Shown: piece after piece, positions 5,084-6,033 of the stretch | How positions within the stretch are numbered: position 1 is the first letter of the stretch | Layout of the letters: the number at the start of each line of letters is the position of its first letter | Assembly: GCA_021106665.1 (NCBI GenBank) | Contig: JAIOTR010000051.1 | Location: 1-6,033 of the forward strand | Direction of reading: 5' to 3' | DNA: 6,033 nt | From: Bacteroidales bacterium | Lineage (GTDB): Bacteria; Bacteroidota; Bacteroidia; Bacteroidales; JAADJA01 | Translations under genes and position numbers: made by a program | The notes under the pieces: model-generated | Seen by the model: the letters and a program-made list of their open reading frames with translations, nothing else | Database searches by the model: none | What the model was told of the DNA's origin: nothing

Positions 5084-6033
5084 TTATTTGATTTTGTTTT
5101 TTAACTTCTCAGTTTCCATCTTTGTGATCTTGCCTATTCTTATTTGCGTGATAAATGCAAAAATAGTTTTATGAATAACATCACCAATTGAATTTTTCTT
5201 TTTCCCGGCAATTTTTTTTGCATAAAATAATGTCCGTTTCAATATTTGAAGCCAGCTATAGCCTTTTGTTACAACATAGTCCAACGCCTCAACAACCTGT
5301 TCATTTGTTATCTCAGGATGTGTAATATTGGATACATTAGTGCTGTTGTTTTGCATTTTATTTTCTCGTAGCACCCTGTTATAAAGTTTTGTTCCCTGCA
5401 ATGCACGAACAGGTGTGAATACAGGCATAAGGTTCAATTCTTTGCAAAATTCATAGGTTCTGTAGTAAGTGTCAATATCGTCATCTTCATAACCGATGGC
5501 AAACCAGGCTGAGATCAGGATTCCTTGTTCCTGAATAAACTGAATGTTCTTTTTCATTTGAAGAATCACATCATCATCCTTTTTCAATCCCATTTTTGAA
5601 AAACAACCGCTTTTTTTCAGAACAACGGGATTGATGGATTCCATACCAATGGCTGCATAAAGAAATCCTGCATCAACTGCCTTTTTTATAACTTTTTGTC
5701 CTTTTTCATTTGCAGCAGCATCCAGGTTTGCCTGTCCGGTCCAAAATTTTATTTTCTTTAATTGTGAGATTTTATCATACAATTCAAGATAATAATTATA
5801 GGTATTCGGTCTGCCAAATACTGTATCATCAATCAGGTAATAATATCCTTTAAACGTTTTTATCTCATTGATGACTTCTTCAACAGGCCGAAAGCGGTAC
5901 TTGCTGCCAAACAGCGTTGTAACCGAACAGAAATCGCAATTAATAGGGCATCCACGGGAAGCAAAGACCATGTCAAATGTGTATTTCCGCTTGAAAAGAT
6001 TCCTTTTTGGAACAGGCAATCCTTTCAGATCAG
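5084..6033 (-). CDS. B12-binding-type radical SAM protein, 5'-truncated by the window edge
   Basis: The visible part is 315 codons; the frame is open to the window edge at 6033. A TTG at 6019 could be read as a start, but the residues before it (DLKG, then LPVPKRNL) form the family's normal linker between the cobalamin-binding and radical SAM domains, so the N-terminal domain almost certainly lies outside the window. Positions here count from that TTG. SRGCPINCDFC holds the 4Fe-4S cysteines C24, C28 and C31, followed by YLIDDTVFG (61-69), GQANLD (95-100), IGMESIN (124-130) and GYEDDDIDT (176-184). The Lys-rich C-terminal tail resembles that of B12 radical SAM proteins. It is a diverged paralogue of the protein at 1776-202: in the segment around the cysteine motif about 16 of 36 residues match. 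The likely chemistry is radical modification of a carbon chain, with unknown substrate. It is the first visible gene of the operon, 8 bases before the thioesterase. Confidence 0.9.
   Translation of the reverse strand, partial: DLKGLPVPKRNLFKRKYTFDMVFASRGCPINCDFCSVTTLFGSKYRFRPVEEVINEIKTFKGYYYLIDDTVFGRPNTYNYYLELYDKISQLKKIKFWTGQANLDAAANEKGQKVIKKAVDAGFLYAAIGMESINPVVLKKSGCFSKMGLKKDDDVILQMKKNIQFIQEQGILISAWFAIGYEDDDIDTYYRTYEFCKELNLMPVFTPVRALQGTKLYNRVLRENKMQNNSTNVSNITHPEITNEQVVEALDYVVTKGYSWLQILKRTLFYAKKIAGKKKNSIGDVIHKTIFAFITQIRIGKITKMETEKLKNKIK

Noticed and set aside
1..6033. A beta-oxidation operon for fatty acid degradation
   Set aside because: Hydratase and dehydrogenase families are shared with degradation, but there is no visible thiolase, acyl-CoA dehydrogenase, ETF or ligase, while a KASIII-like enzyme, a thioesterase and two radical SAM enzymes are present. 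It cannot be fully excluded because the locus is cut at both ends.

Overview
The window is AT-rich and reads almost entirely from the minus strand. It carries seven genes in one direction, two of them cut by the window edges. The proteins are rich in Lys, Asn and Ile, the starts lack Shine-Dalgarno motifs, and the one real gap holds a 'TCTxTTTGTG'-type interspersed repeat around GC-rich hairpins. Together these fit a Bacteroidota genome, possibly an environmental one. This placement is inference, since no marker gene is present.

In transcription order (from 6033 down to 1) the genes are: the C-terminal part of a B12-binding-type radical SAM enzyme (6033-5084, 5' end outside the window); a hotdog-fold acyl-CoA thioesterase (5075-4686); two related but divergent enoyl-CoA hydratase/isomerase (crotonase) proteins (4680-3937 and 3906-3187); and an unusual KASIII (FabH-like) condensing enzyme (3200-2076). 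A 299-bp gap with the repeat element follows. Then come a complete B12-binding radical SAM protein (1776-202) and the first 67 codons of a 3-hydroxyacyl-CoA dehydrogenase (202-1). Most junctions are very tight: 8 bp, 5 bp, 30 bp, a 14-bp overlap, the 299-bp gap, and a 1-bp TGATG overlap.

Read as a set, the genes cover nearly all steps of a chain-building cycle on acyl thioesters: C-C condensation (KASIII-like), 3-keto/3-hydroxy redox (HAD), dehydration or isomerisation (two crotonases) and release (thioesterase). Two radical SAM enzymes could modify unactivated carbons, for example by methylation, cyclisation or rearrangement. No thiolase, acyl-CoA dehydrogenase or acyl-CoA ligase is visible, which argues against ordinary beta-oxidation. 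The best reading is a dedicated biosynthetic operon for an unusual fatty acid, lipid or acyl-derived metabolite. Its product cannot be read from this sequence. The KASIII-like enzyme keeps the catalytic Cys, but by eye it lacks the canonical active-site His and Asn, which makes it the most interesting single protein here.
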